Part shown: one piece after another, positions 7,523-13,976 of the stretch
How positions within the stretch are numbered: the first letter of the stretch is position 1
How the letters are laid out: each line of letters opens with the position of its first letter
Origin: Candidatus Aminicenantota bacterium
Lineage (GTDB): Bacteria > Acidobacteriota > Aminicenantia > Aminicenantales > JAFGAV01
Length of the DNA stretch: 13,976 nt
Assembly (NCBI GenBank): GCA_016867615.1
Contig: VGJG01000011.1
Span: forward strand, 1 to 13,976
Direction: 5' to 3'
The notes under the pieces: generated by a model
Told to the model about the DNA's origin: nothing
The model's database searches: none
What the model saw: the letters and a program-made list of their open reading frames with translations, nothing else
Program-made: the position numbers and the translations under genes

Positions 7523-8989
7523 CTAGGGCGTTTTGACCGGGTCGCCCGTCAGGGGGTCGAGGAGCGGGACCCGGCGCACCGGCCCGAACTTCTCGAGCGG
7601 TCCGGGGTACTTCTCCCCGCCTTGGTTGCATGGCTCCCAGTCGCCGATGATCATGATCGCCGTTTTGTCGGGTCGAATGTATTTGCGGGCCGCTTCGAGG
7701 ACCTTCTCCCGCGTGACCGCCTTGATCCTGTCGCGGTAGCGGGCGTAATAATCCAGGGGCTTGCCGGTCAGCTCCAGGTTGGCGAAGCTGGAGGTCGTCG
7801 TTTGGGCCGTCTGGAAGACCTCGGAGAAGCTCTCCAGGTAATAATTCACCGCCGTCTCCATCTCCTCCTCAGTCACGAGCTCGGCGCGGATCCTCTCGAA
7901 CTCCTTGAGGATGAGCGAGACGGCATAGGCGACGGTCGAGGATTTCGTCTGGACATAGCCGGAGAACGTCCCGGGAAACCCCCAGCGGTAGGTGAATCGG
8001 CTCCCGGTGTTGTAGGCCAGCCCTTCGTCGGAGCGGACTTTGGTGGTGATGCGCGAGGTGAAGCTCCCGCCGCCGAGGATGAAGTTCATGACCTGGACGG
8101 CGTAAAAATCCGGATGCGTGTCCTCGAGTCCCAGGTGGCCGAGGCTGATGTAGCCCTGGCTGATGGGCCTTTGGATGAAATACACGCCCGGCTCCACCGG
8201 GGGGAAACTCCCGGGAAACTCCGGCGGGACGGAGGGGCGGCTCTTCCAGGGACCGATGAGCCTGTCGATCTTCCTCTTGAGCGCGGTCCTGTCGAAATCT
8301 CCGGAAGCGGCCAGGACGGCGTTCCGGGGGGAGAAGAAGCGGCCGTGAGCCGCCTTGAGGTCCGCGACCGTGAGCCCCTCGTAGGACTTGCGCGTCGCCT
8401 GCCGCGTCAGGGGATGGTCGCCGTAGAGAAGGCGCTCGTACTCCCGGGCCAGGACGGCCGCCGGCTGGTCGTTCGCCTGCCTGAGCCCCTCGACGAGGCG
8501 CGCCTTCTCCAGCGCGACCGCGTCCTCGCGGAAGCGGGGGTCCCTGAGGACGTCGAAGAACAGGGCCAGTCCCTCGTCCAGGTCCTGGCTCCTGACCGTC
8601 AGCGACAATGTGGCAATCCTCTCCCCCGCGTTGAAGCTCAACGACCCCCCGAGAAAATCGAGTCGGTCTTCGATCTCGGTCCCCGTCCGCGAACCGGTCC
8701 CGCCCTTGATGAGCGAGGCGCTCAGGAGCTCGGCCAGCCCGGCCTTGTCGGCGGAGTCGTAGAGGCTGCCGAAATCGAAAGCGGCCGAGATGTTGACCAG
8801 AGGCAGGCTCCGGTCTTCCTGGACATAGCCCCGCAATCCGCCGGCGAACACCGTCCGCAGGGCTTTCGGGTCGGGCGGGTCGTATTTCAGCTCGGGAAAC
8901 TTCAAGTCGGAGGGCTTCTCGACCTGTCCGTAACCGGACAGGACGGTGATCCATCCCAGCGCCAAGACCAAAGCGAGTGTCTTTTTCAT
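7523..8989 (-). CDS. M16-family peptidase-like protein, zinc motif absent (secreted, non-catalytic partner)
   Basis: This 488-residue protein has an N-terminal Sec signal peptide (MKKTLALVLALGWITVLSG, cleavage near 20-22) and two M16-type domains. Where active members carry HXXEH, this one reads AGLAELLSA (about 83-91), so the zinc site is missing. The C-terminal half keeps the M16 fold and substrate-handling stretch LGGGSFTSR (about 305-313), KVR and EGLAYNTGS (about 322-330), with the Arg and Tyr that in active/inactive pairs bind the peptide terminus. This is the pattern of heterodimeric M16 peptidases, in which one subunit holds zinc and the other the R/Y pair. The start at 8989 has GGAGG 6 nt upstream, and an upstream frame extension lies inside the neighbouring gene. 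It follows the active M16 gene by 17 nt and probably forms a periplasmic complex with it. Confidence 0.93.
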   Translation of the reverse strand: MKKTLALVLALGWITVLSGYGQVEKPSDLKFPELKYDPPDPKALRTVFAGGLRGYVQEDRSLPLVNISAAFDFGSLYDSADKAGLAELLSASLIKGGTGSRTGTEIEDRLDFLGGSLSFNAGERIATLSLTVRSQDLDEGLALFFDVLRDPRFREDAVALEKARLVEGLRQANDQPAAVLAREYERLLYGDHPLTRQATRKSYEGLTVADLKAAHGRFFSPRNAVLAASGDFDRTALKRKIDRLIGPWKSRPSVPPEFPGSFPPVEPGVYFIQRPISQGYISLGHLGLEDTHPDFYAVQVMNFILGGGSFTSRITTKVRSDEGLAYNTGSRFTYRWGFPGTFSGYVQTKSSTVAYAVSLILKEFERIRAELVTEEEMETAVNYYLESFSEVFQTAQTTTSSFANLELTGKPLDYYARYRDRIKAVTREKVLEAARKYIRPDKTAIMIIGDWEPCNQGGEKYPGPLEKFGPVRRVPLLDPLTGDPVKTP

Positions 8990-9006
8990 CTTCGTCCTCC
9001 CCTCCG

Positions 9007-10527
9007 TCAGCGGCCCATTTTCCGCTTGTAGACGGCCGTCAGACTGTTGTCCTTCACGAAATAGACGGCGGCCGCGCGTTTGATGTCGTCGTTCGTGACC
9101 TTGCGGATGTCCTCGATGTCCGTGATCAGCGACCGCCACCCTCTGTTGAGCTCGGCTCGTCCCAGGGAGGCGGTCAGTCCCATGGGCGACTGGAGGCCGC
9201 GCAGGAAATTCGATTCCCTCCTGTTCTTGGCCGCCTGGAGCTCTTCGGGGGTGACGCCCTCTTTCTTGATCTTTTCGATCTCGGCCCAGATCTCCTTCTC
9301 CAGGTCCTCGGGAGAGACGCCCTTGTCCAGTCGCGGCATGGCGCTGAACTGGAAGGCGCCGACGTACCATTGAGGCCGGCTGAAGGCCGAGGCGTTGACG
9401 GCCGACTGCTTGTCGCGCACCAGGAGCTTCCACAGCCTCCCCGACCCCCCTCCGCCTCCGCGGCCCATGAACCCTCCGCCGAACCCGCCGGAGCCGAGGA
9501 CCGTTGACAGGACCTGGAGCGGCGCCGTGTCGGGGTGTCCTTCGGGCGGCGTGTGAAACATGATCTGGAGGTTCGTCGGAGCCGGTCCTTCGCCAGAGAG
9601 CCTTTTTTCCGCGGCCTGCGGCGGCTCCAGGGTCCGGATGGGCTCCACATCGGCCGCGCGCGGGATGCGGCCGAAGTACGTCTCGGCCAGGGCGAGGATG
9701 CGCTTCGGGTCGAAAGCGCCGACGTAGACGGCCACGCAGTTGTTGGGGACATAATATCTATCGTGGAACTCCCGGATGTCGGCCCGGGTGATTTTCTTCA
9801 GGTCGTCCATCCAGCCCAGGACCTGCCAGCTGTAGGGCGAGGCGGCGTAGAAGGCGGCCGTGACCTGCTCCCCGAAGAGAAACCCCGGCCGGTTCTCGCT
9901 CAGCCGGCGCTCCTCCATGACCACGTCCTTCTCGGAATAGAATTCGCGAAAATAGGCGTTCATCATCCGGTCGCTCTCGAGGAGCATCTGGAGCTCGACC
10001 TTGTTCGAAGGCAGGGTGACGTAGTAGCCCGTCGTCTCGTTGCCCGTGGAGGCGTTGAGGCCCGTGCCCCCGTTCTTCATGTAGACCGTCCACAGGTCGT
10101 CCTTGACGATCAGGGGTTTCTCCGCCTTGACGAGCTCCTCGTACTCCTTCCGCCACGGGGCGATCTTGTCCTCGTCCCCGCCGCCGCGCTTCCAGTACCG
10201 CTCGCGGTAGATCTTGTCCATGACCTCGTCGATCTTGCGGTTGATCGCGTCGTTCTTTCCGAAATCGGTGACGCCCATGACGCGCGTCCCCTTGAACATC
10301 ATGTGCTCGAAGAGATGGGCGATGCCCGTGATCCCCGGCCGCTCGTTGATCGAGCCGACCTTGTAATAGACATGACACACGACGCGCGGCACGCCCGGCT
10401 TGGGGACCATCAGGATCTTCATCCCGTTGGACAGGACGTGCTCCCGGACGTCGAGAGAGAGCGAGCTCCCGCCGGCGCAGACCGCCGCGGCCAGAAGCAG
10501 GCAGACGAGGGAAGGGAAGCGTTTCAT
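9007..10527 (-). CDS. M16-family zinc metallopeptidase (catalytic subunit, secreted)
   Basis: This 506-residue peptidase has a Sec signal peptide (MKRFPSLVCLLLAAAVCAGG) and the inverted zinc motif HLFEH (71-75). The distal zinc ligand is probably Glu206 in VVMEERR, about 130 residues on. That is longer than in mitochondrial-type M16B because of a charged helical insertion (about 88-150) before GGTGLNASTGNETTGYY; many bacterial members share such an insertion. The second domain begins near 255. A glycine-rich run (346-363, GSGGFGGGFMGRGGGGGSG) interrupts the usual SRL-k loop and ends in GRLWKLL. The start at 10527 has GGAGG 9 nt upstream. With the inactive partner immediately downstream, it likely cleaves short or unfolded peptides in the periplasm. 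Alternatives are a signal-peptide or bacteriocin-leader processing role; neither is shown here. Confidence 0.94.
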   Translation of the reverse strand: MKRFPSLVCLLLAAAVCAGGSSLSLDVREHVLSNGMKILMVPKPGVPRVVCHVYYKVGSINERPGITGIAHLFEHMMFKGTRVMGVTDFGKNDAINRKIDEVMDKIYRERYWKRGGGDEDKIAPWRKEYEELVKAEKPLIVKDDLWTVYMKNGGTGLNASTGNETTGYYVTLPSNKVELQMLLESDRMMNAYFREFYSEKDVVMEERRLSENRPGFLFGEQVTAAFYAASPYSWQVLGWMDDLKKITRADIREFHDRYYVPNNCVAVYVGAFDPKRILALAETYFGRIPRAADVEPIRTLEPPQAAEKRLSGEGPAPTNLQIMFHTPPEGHPDTAPLQVLSTVLGSGGFGGGFMGRGGGGGSGRLWKLLVRDKQSAVNASAFSRPQWYVGAFQFSAMPRLDKGVSPEDLEKEIWAEIEKIKKEGVTPEELQAAKNRRESNFLRGLQSPMGLTASLGRAELNRGWRSLITDIEDIRKVTNDDIKRAAAVYFVKDNSLTAVYKRKMGR

Positions 10528-10693
10528 GGCGCCATACCTCCGAATGATTGGCGTTTGCGGACCCCAATAGATTCGGACAATTCGGGCGGAATGTCAATGC
10601 AAAGAGGCGCGTCTGTGAGCAACTTATATAAAGCGAGCTGTAACCTGATTGAAAGTGAACTCTTGGAAAATGAGAGAGGGGGCAGACGAGGTC
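10528..10693 (-). promoter_or_regulatory. Intergenic leader of the M16 pair with a weak candidate promoter
   Basis: The 166-bp gap between the tsaC-type gene and the M16 pair is more AT-rich than its surroundings. On the minus strand a perfect -35 hexamer TTGACA lies at 10597-10592, but the sequence 17 nt downstream (GAATCT) is a poor -10. An AT-rich TTATATAA palindrome lies further upstream near 10622-10631. An independent promoter for the M16 genes is likely from the gap size, but its exact position is not settled. No convincing terminator for the upstream gene was seen. Confidence 0.25.
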
Positions 10694-11332
10694 CTAGAGG
10701 CCGAGAGCCTCCCGGAGGACGGCGGCCGGAACGGCCCCCTCGCGCACGATCCGCGGCTTCGGCGCGGCAAGATCGAGGACGGTCGAGACCGGACCTCCCG
10801 GAGTCTCCCCTCCGTCGACGATCAGGTCCACCTTGCCCTCGAACGCCTTCCGCGCCGCACCCCCGGCGGCGATCTCCGCCTCCCCGGAGATGTTGGCGCT
10901 CGTGGCGATGACCGGGAACCCGGCGGCCCGGACGAGTTCCCGGAGCCAGGGAACGGCCGGGCAGCGCATGGCGATCGTGCCCGTGCCCGCGCCGAGCTCG
11001 GCCGGAACGCGGGGGGCAGCCCTCAGGACGATGGTCAAGGGACCGGGCCAGAATTTCCGCGCCATGCGCCGGAACACGCCGGGGATGTCCGCCGCCAGGT
11101 CCTCGGCCATCTCCTGCCCCGAGACAAGGACGAGGAGAGGCTTGGATGCGTCACGGCGCTTGAGGGAGTAGACTTTGCGGATGACCCGGCGGGACAGGCC
11201 GTTCCCGCCCAGTCCGTAGTACGTGTCGGTGGGGAAGACGACCAGGCCTCCCCTCTTCATCACCCCGGCCGCGAGATCGGCCGCAAGGCTCACCCCGGAG
11301 GCCAGGTCGCATGCCAGCACCCGCGTCTTCAA
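10694..11332 (-). CDS. tsaC: Threonylcarbamoyl-AMP synthase, Sua5/YciO/YrdC family
   Basis: This 212-residue protein has the YrdC fold that makes threonylcarbamoyl-AMP from threonine, bicarbonate and ATP, the first step of t6A37 tRNA modification. Motifs are FPTDTYYGLGGN (33-44), the KRR stretch at 58-60 followed by SKPLLVLV (63-70), FWPGPLTIVL (94-103), MRCP (122-125), ATSANISG (143-150) and STVLDL (183-188). The length fits the short YrdC/TsaC type without the Sua5 C-terminal domain. The start appears to be TTG at 11332, with GAGGGG 9 nt upstream; a GTG four codons later is a weaker alternative. It may instead be a YciO-type paralogue, because family members are hard to separate by motif. 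The upstream hypothetical gene ends 76 nt away on the same strand. Confidence 0.88.
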   Translation of the reverse strand: MKTRVLACDLASGVSLAADLAAGVMKRGGLVVFPTDTYYGLGGNGLSRRVIRKVYSLKRRDASKPLLVLVSGQEMAEDLAADIPGVFRRMARKFWPGPLTIVLRAAPRVPAELGAGTGTIAMRCPAVPWLRELVRAAGFPVIATSANISGEAEIAAGGAARKAFEGKVDLIVDGGETPGGPVSTVLDLAAPKPRIVREGAVPAAVLREALGL

Positions 11333-11408
11333 GTTCCTTTTCCCCTCGATGGGCTGCGCGCCCGCCCCGCGGCCGTGGCGGAAAAGGTCCGGGCGGACGG
11401 CTCCGCCT

Positions 11409-11927
11409 TCACCCTCCCTCGGCCTGAAATCGCTTCTGGGCCTGAAGGCGCAGCTCCTGGGCCCGCTCCGAGAGCCGCTTCAGGCTGTCGAGGATCATGC
11501 GTACCTTGATGTTGGCCAGCTTGCGCTTGCCGAGGCTCTGGGACTGGAAATGCGCTTTCAGGAATTCACCGACCTCCGAGGGCGTCATGATCTTGCCGAC
11601 CAGGCTGTCTCCCAGGAGCTCTTCCCGCAGTTTCTCGGGGCTTTGGCCGCTGACGATGATCTTGTTCTCGGCCAGGGTTTGGGCCCGTCGCTGCTCGTAA
11701 TCGGGGGGGGAGTAGGGCGGGACAGGCCCCAGGAGGAGCTTGGCTTTCTTGAGGATATCGTCATAAAATGATTGGCCTTCCCTGAGGAAGTTGCGGGCCT
11801 GATAGTATTCAGGAGCTTTGGGCGGCAGTTTCTTCTGGATATAGGCCTCGAAAATGTCGATGGCCTTGCGCAGAAGATCGTTGCATCTTTCGACGTTCAG
11901 AAATATATCCCCTTGAATGAGAGCCAT
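11409..11927 (-). CDS. Hypothetical helical protein, 172 residues
   Basis: I do not recognise this protein. It is 172 residues long, has no signal peptide or membrane segment, and is mostly charged helix. An N-terminal helical segment (1-67) is rich in acidic and basic residues. A proline/tyrosine-rich linker PVPPYSPPDYEQRR (68-81) follows, then helices 82-128 and a strongly basic C-terminal helix (about 133-168). The middle stretch MTPSEVGEFLKAHF could be a helical protein-protein module. The start at 11927 has AGGGA about 9 nt upstream and a plausible promoter behind it. It could be co-transcribed with the downstream tsaC-type gene (76-nt gap), hinting at a link to RNA or translation, but that is context only. 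The even coding bias and full-length open frame make it a real gene. Confidence 0.75.
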   Translation of the reverse strand: MALIQGDIFLNVERCNDLLRKAIDIFEAYIQKKLPPKAPEYYQARNFLREGQSFYDDILKKAKLLLGPVPPYSPPDYEQRRAQTLAENKIIVSGQSPEKLREELLGDSLVGKIMTPSEVGEFLKAHFQSQSLGKRKLANIKVRMILDSLKRLSERAQELRLQAQKRFQAEGG

Positions 11928-11951
11928 GGATTTGTTCCCTTCCGATGAATT

Positions 11952-11979
11952 TTTATCATAGGCCGTTGCGAAAAGTCAA
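11952..11979 (-). promoter_or_regulatory. Candidate sigma-70-type promoter for the hypothetical gene
   Basis: On the minus strand TTGACT (11979-11974), a 16-nt spacer and GATAAA (11957-11952) match the -35 in 5/6 and the -10 in 4/6 positions. Initiation near 11945 would leave an 18-nt leader containing AGGGA before the ATG at 11927. It may also drive the tsaC-type gene. Confidence 0.42.
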
Positions 11980-12018
11980 AGAGCTTTCGTCCGTTCCCTG
12001 CGGCCCCAGGAAGGACCT

Positions 12019-12077
12019 TGTCCGAACTCGGTCTATGGAGTATATATGGCCGGGCGGGAGTGTCCGCCTCCGGTACA
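12019..12077 (+). repeat. Imperfect direct repeat spaced 42 bp (possible activator sites)
   Basis: TGTCCG-N4-CGGT-N2-A occurs at 12019-12035 and again at 12061-12077, agreeing at 11 of 17 positions. The 42-bp offset is four helical turns, so both copies face the same side of the DNA. They lie about 146 and 104 bp upstream of the predicted sigma-54 transcript start, a usual distance for enhancer-binding sites. Chance similarity in GC-rich DNA cannot be excluded. Confidence 0.3.
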
Positions 12078-12086
12078 GTTGACCGG
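12070..12086. promoter_or_regulatory. 17-bp dyad, candidate upstream activator site
   Basis: CCGGT-N7-ACCGG is a perfect 5-bp inverted repeat of 17 bp total, the size typical of NtrC-family enhancer-binding sites. It lies about 79-95 bp upstream of the predicted sigma-54 transcript start and overlaps the second direct-repeat copy. The role is inferred. Confidence 0.35.
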
Positions 12087-12097
12087 TTTAGGGCACA

Positions 12098-12126
12098 ACC
12101 TCTCTTCCCCGTCCGGGAGCAGAGGT
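12098..12126. repeat. 6-bp-arm dyad with nested CCCG/CGGG symmetry
   Basis: ACCTCT (12098-12103) and AGAGGT (12121-12126) are perfect inverted arms around 17 nt that contain CCCG-TC-CGGG (12108-12117). It ends 12 bp before the sigma-54 element. It could be a repressor or architectural-protein site. It lies upstream of the predicted transcript start, so it is not expected to be an RNA hairpin. Confidence 0.3.
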
Positions 12127-12138
12127 GTTTAGGCAAAA

Positions 12139-12154
12139 TGGCACGGTTTTTGCT
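12139..12154 (+). promoter_or_regulatory. Sigma-54 (RpoN) -24/-12 promoter
   Basis: TGGCACGGTTTTTGCT matches the sigma-54 consensus TGGCACGRNNNTTGCW at every defined position, with GG (12140-12141) and GC (12152-12153) at the required spacing; only the pyrimidine before TGG is replaced by A. Transcription would start near 12165, just ahead of AGGAGG (12167-12172) and the ATG at 12178. Promoters of this class need an ATP-driven enhancer-binding activator, and dyad and repeat candidates lie upstream. No activator gene is in the window. Confidence 0.75.
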
Positions 12155-12177
12155 TATTCATTCAGCAGGAGGAAAAT

Positions 12178-12936
12178 ATGAAAAAGCTCGCGCTCACGAC
12201 TGTATTGGTCACGGCCTTGGCCGCGACGCCCGTCCTGGGCAACTCGATCACATTCCGGATAGGATATTTCTTCCCCTCCGCCGCCAGCGACCTGTGGCAG
12301 GACGAATTCGACCAGATGAGCTTCTCCAGGTCCAACTTCCTGTCCACGGCCTTCGGCATCGACTACGAGCTGTTCCTGACTAAGAATTTCAGCCTGCTCG
12401 CCGGGTTCGACACCTACAACAAGAGCAAGGCCGGCTATTACCTCGATTACCAGGGGATCATTATCAATAACGAGGGTGTCTTCGCCGTTCCCCTGAGCTA
12501 TGGGGGGGACTTCGACCTCGTCCACGCCTTCCGCGTGGCGGTCACGCCCTTCCAGGTGGGCCTGAAGATCACACCCCTGGGCAGGCGGTCGCGCTTCATC
12601 CCCTTCGTAAGCGCCGGCCTGAGCGTCTTTCTCTGGTCGGTGAACATGGAGGGCGACCTCATCGATTTCACGGACGAATGGGTGATCACCGACCCGGTCT
12701 ACGGGGTGACGGACGCCTTCGGCGTGTATCCCGTCTGGGCCCGGGAGGACAACCGAATCGGCTTGGGCTACTTTCTGGCCGGAGGCGCGCAGGTCGTCGT
12801 GGGCAACAGGCTCACCCTTCAGGGGGAAGTCAAGTACTTCTCGGGAAAAGGGACACTGAAAGAGGCCTTCCAGGGGTTCGAGCCGTTTGACCTGAGCTCC
12901 CTGTTCATCTCCCTCGGCTTGAACTACTGGTTCTGA
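12178..12936 (+). CDS. Outer-membrane beta-barrel protein
   Basis: This 252-residue protein has a Sec signal peptide (MKKLALTTVLVTALAATPVLG, cleavage near 21). The rest consists of alternating hydrophobic/polar strands with many aromatic residues and glycines: ITFRIGYFF, STAFGIDYELFL, FSLLAGFDTY, FRVAVTPFQVGLKIT, FIPFVSAGLSVFLW, IGLGYFLAGGAQVVVG and LTLQGEVKYFSG. It ends SLGLNYWF; a terminal Phe after an alternating strand is the recognition signal for the BAM assembly machine. Size suggests an 8- to 10-stranded barrel of the OmpA-like or 'outer membrane protein beta-barrel' class. No specific function or family name can be given. AGGAGG lies 5 nt before the ATG. It stands alone behind a strong sigma-54 promoter, so its expression is probably conditional. 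The gene ends 3 bp from the convergent nitroreductase stop. Confidence 0.85.
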   Translation: MKKLALTTVLVTALAATPVLGNSITFRIGYFFPSAASDLWQDEFDQMSFSRSNFLSTAFGIDYELFLTKNFSLLAGFDTYNKSKAGYYLDYQGIIINNEGVFAVPLSYGGDFDLVHAFRVAVTPFQVGLKITPLGRRSRFIPFVSAGLSVFLWSVNMEGDLIDFTDEWVITDPVYGVTDAFGVYPVWAREDNRIGLGYFLAGGAQVVVGNRLTLQGEVKYFSGKGTLKEAFQGFEPFDLSSLFISLGLNYWF

Positions 12937-12939
12937 GAA

Positions 12940-13455
12940 TCAATACAACTCGTGGGAGACGATCTCCCCGAGGCTCTTTCTGCCTCGAAAAGCCGGCGCC
13001 TCGTCCGGATGTCCCAGGGGCGTGAGGGCCAGCACCTTGATCGGCTCCGGGACGCCCAGGACGTCCTTGACGGCCTGTTCCTCGAAGGCCCCGATCCAGC
13101 ACGTGCCCAGGCCTTCGGCCGCCGCCTGGAGCATGAGATGCTCCAGGGCGCAGGCGACATCCACGGGCCAGGATTTCATGTAGCGCCCCATCTTGGCGTA
13201 GCAGGACTCCGGGTCGGCGCAGGCGACGACGACCACCGGCGCCTGGGCGATGAACGCCTGGTTGGCCGAAGCCCGGGCCAGAAGCGCCCGGGTCTCGGCC
13301 GAACGGACGACGATGAATTTCCAGGGCTGAAGGTTCTTTCCCGAGGGCGCCAGCCGGGCCGCCTCCAGGACCCGGCCCAGGGCTTCCTCCGACACGGGGT
13401 CCGGCCTGTATTTCCGGACGCTGCGCCTTTTTTGAATGGCTTCCATTACGGTCAT
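12940..13455 (-). CDS. Nitroreductase-family FMN oxidoreductase
   Basis: This 171-residue flavoprotein belongs to the nitroreductase superfamily: small homodimeric FMN enzymes that reduce nitroaromatics, quinones or enones with NAD(P)H. The FMN-binding start MEAIQKRRSVRKY (4-16) is followed by APSGKNLQPWKF (36-47), the central dimer helix VACALEHLMLQAAAEGLGTCWIGAF (100-124), LTPLGHP (144-150) and the C-terminal RGRKSLGEIVSHELY, a normal ending for the family. Start 13455 is chosen because GGAGGAGGAG sits directly upstream and the ATGA overlaps the glycosyltransferase stop; further ATGs at 13467 and 13476 precede the ribosome binding site. Substrate is not predictable. Coupling to a glycosyltransferase does not point to an obvious joint pathway. 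Confidence 0.93.
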   Translation of the reverse strand: MTVMEAIQKRRSVRKYRPDPVSEEALGRVLEAARLAPSGKNLQPWKFIVVRSAETRALLARASANQAFIAQAPVVVVACADPESCYAKMGRYMKSWPVDVACALEHLMLQAAAEGLGTCWIGAFEEQAVKDVLGVPEPIKVLALTPLGHPDEAPAFRGRKSLGEIVSHELY

Positions 13456-13976
13456 GGCTCCTCCTCCCATGAGCATTCTTTAGGATCGGCCGCCAGGCGG
13501 AGGTAACGCTCCGCCCGGCGCTCCTCGCCCCGCTTGGACAGCCCGGAGGCGAAGATCCGGCACTTGACCGCCAGCTCTCTTCTGACGAGCTCCTCTTTCT
13601 CCGCTTCCAGCCCCGCTGAGAGGAGCTTGACCAGCGCCCGGATCCGGTACCGGTCCAGCCCCCACCGGCGCGAGAGCTGGTCGGCGTGCCCTCCCCTCTT
13701 GACGATCAGGGGCGTGGAGAGAAAATGAAGGCGGTAGTGCAGGGCGAGCCGGAGGCCGAAGTCATAATCCTCGCAGGCCGGCAGCGTCTCGTCGAATCCG
13801 CCCAGCTCCGTGAACACCGTGCGCCGGAAGAGAGCCGAAGACAGGCTGAGCAGACAGAGGGGCAGGACCTTGTCGAAGATCCATCCGGAGGGCTTGCGGT
13901 GCTTGCGCCGGGGATTGACCCGGACTCCGTTCCGCACCCAGATCTCCTCGGTGCCGCACATGCCTGCCCCCGGGAA
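13452..13976 (-). CDS. Family 2 glycosyltransferase, C-terminal portion (5' end outside window)
   Basis: The last 174 residues of a GT-A-fold glycosyltransferase are visible, and the frame stays open through the right edge. Key stretches are IWVRNGVRVNP, SSALFRRTVFTELGGFDETLPACEDYDFGLRLAL and TPLIVKRGGHADQLSRRWGLDRYRIRAL. The GGFDE...CEDYD segment is the family 2 acceptor-side ED motif containing the catalytic base. The C-terminal helical tail (KEELVRRELAVKCRIFASGLSKRGEERRAERYLRLA) looks like a TPR-type hairpin and is common in small uncharacterised members. No membrane segments are present in the visible part. It is likely a cytoplasmic or peripheral enzyme for a cell-surface glycan; the donor and acceptor are unknown. 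Its stop overlaps the nitroreductase start by 4 bp. Confidence 0.9.
   Translation of the reverse strand, partial: FPGAGMCGTEEIWVRNGVRVNPRRKHRKPSGWIFDKVLPLCLLSLSSALFRRTVFTELGGFDETLPACEDYDFGLRLALHYRLHFLSTPLIVKRGGHADQLSRRWGLDRYRIRALVKLLSAGLEAEKEELVRRELAVKCRIFASGLSKRGEERRAERYLRLAADPKECSWEEEP

Noticed and set aside
12053..12068. GGCGG-N6-CCGCC inverted repeat as a regulatory hairpin.
   Set aside because: Pure G/C arms of 5 bp are expected often in this composition.
1..13976. A novel defence, secretion or mobile system spanning the window.
   Set aside because: Most genes fit known metabolic, translation or envelope families; no nuclease, toxin, recombinase, reverse transcriptase, repeat array or attachment site was seen.

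Overview
The window is a GC-rich bacterial chromosome segment, densely packed with genes. An outer-membrane beta-barrel with a C-terminal phenylalanine and two secreted M16 peptidases imply a diderm host. The fermentative-type beta-eliminating lyase, the orphan LarC and the many stop/start overlaps suggest an uncultured Acidobacteriota/Aminicenantes-like anaerobe. That placement is a guess from gene style and was not tested by phylogeny. I see no mobile elements, CRISPR arrays, tRNA or rRNA genes.

Layout from left to right. (1) A minus-strand operon read right to left from a candidate promoter near 2876-2904: S-methyl-5'-thioadenosine phosphorylase (1890-2828), a PfkB-family kinase joined to it by an ATGA overlap (994-1893), then a tryptophanase/tyrosine phenol-lyase (1-975, C-terminus outside the window). 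(2) A divergent plus-strand operon: SIR2 deacylase (3000-3752), one-piece LarC nickel-insertion enzyme (3770-4960), GTP cyclohydrolase I (4957-5556) and methionyl-tRNA synthetase with a fused C-terminal tRNA-binding domain (5540-7474). Junctions are tight or overlapping throughout. (3) A minus-strand block converging on metG: a hypothetical helical protein (11409-11927), threonylcarbamoyl-AMP synthase (10694-11332), an active M16 zinc peptidase (9007-10527) and an M16 partner lacking the zinc motif (7523-8989). (4) A 250-bp divergent intergenic region with a near-consensus sigma-54 promoter, two dyads and a 42-bp-spaced direct repeat, driving a beta-barrel outer-membrane protein (12178-12936). 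(5) A minus-strand pair entering from the right: a family 2 glycosyltransferase (C-terminal part) and an ATGA-coupled nitroreductase, ending 3 bp from the outer-membrane protein gene.

Working together: operon 1 would release adenine and methylthioribose-1-phosphate from MTA, phosphorylate an unidentified sugar or nucleoside, and cleave an aromatic amino acid to pyruvate and ammonia. Operon 2 mixes protein deacylation, nickel-pincer cofactor assembly, pterin synthesis and translation. The M16 pair probably forms a periplasmic heterodimeric peptidase. The most distinctive signals are the sigma-54 promoter, the mixed substrate-specificity residues of the lyase, and the SIR2-larC linkage. I found no convincing wholly new multi-gene defence or mobile system.
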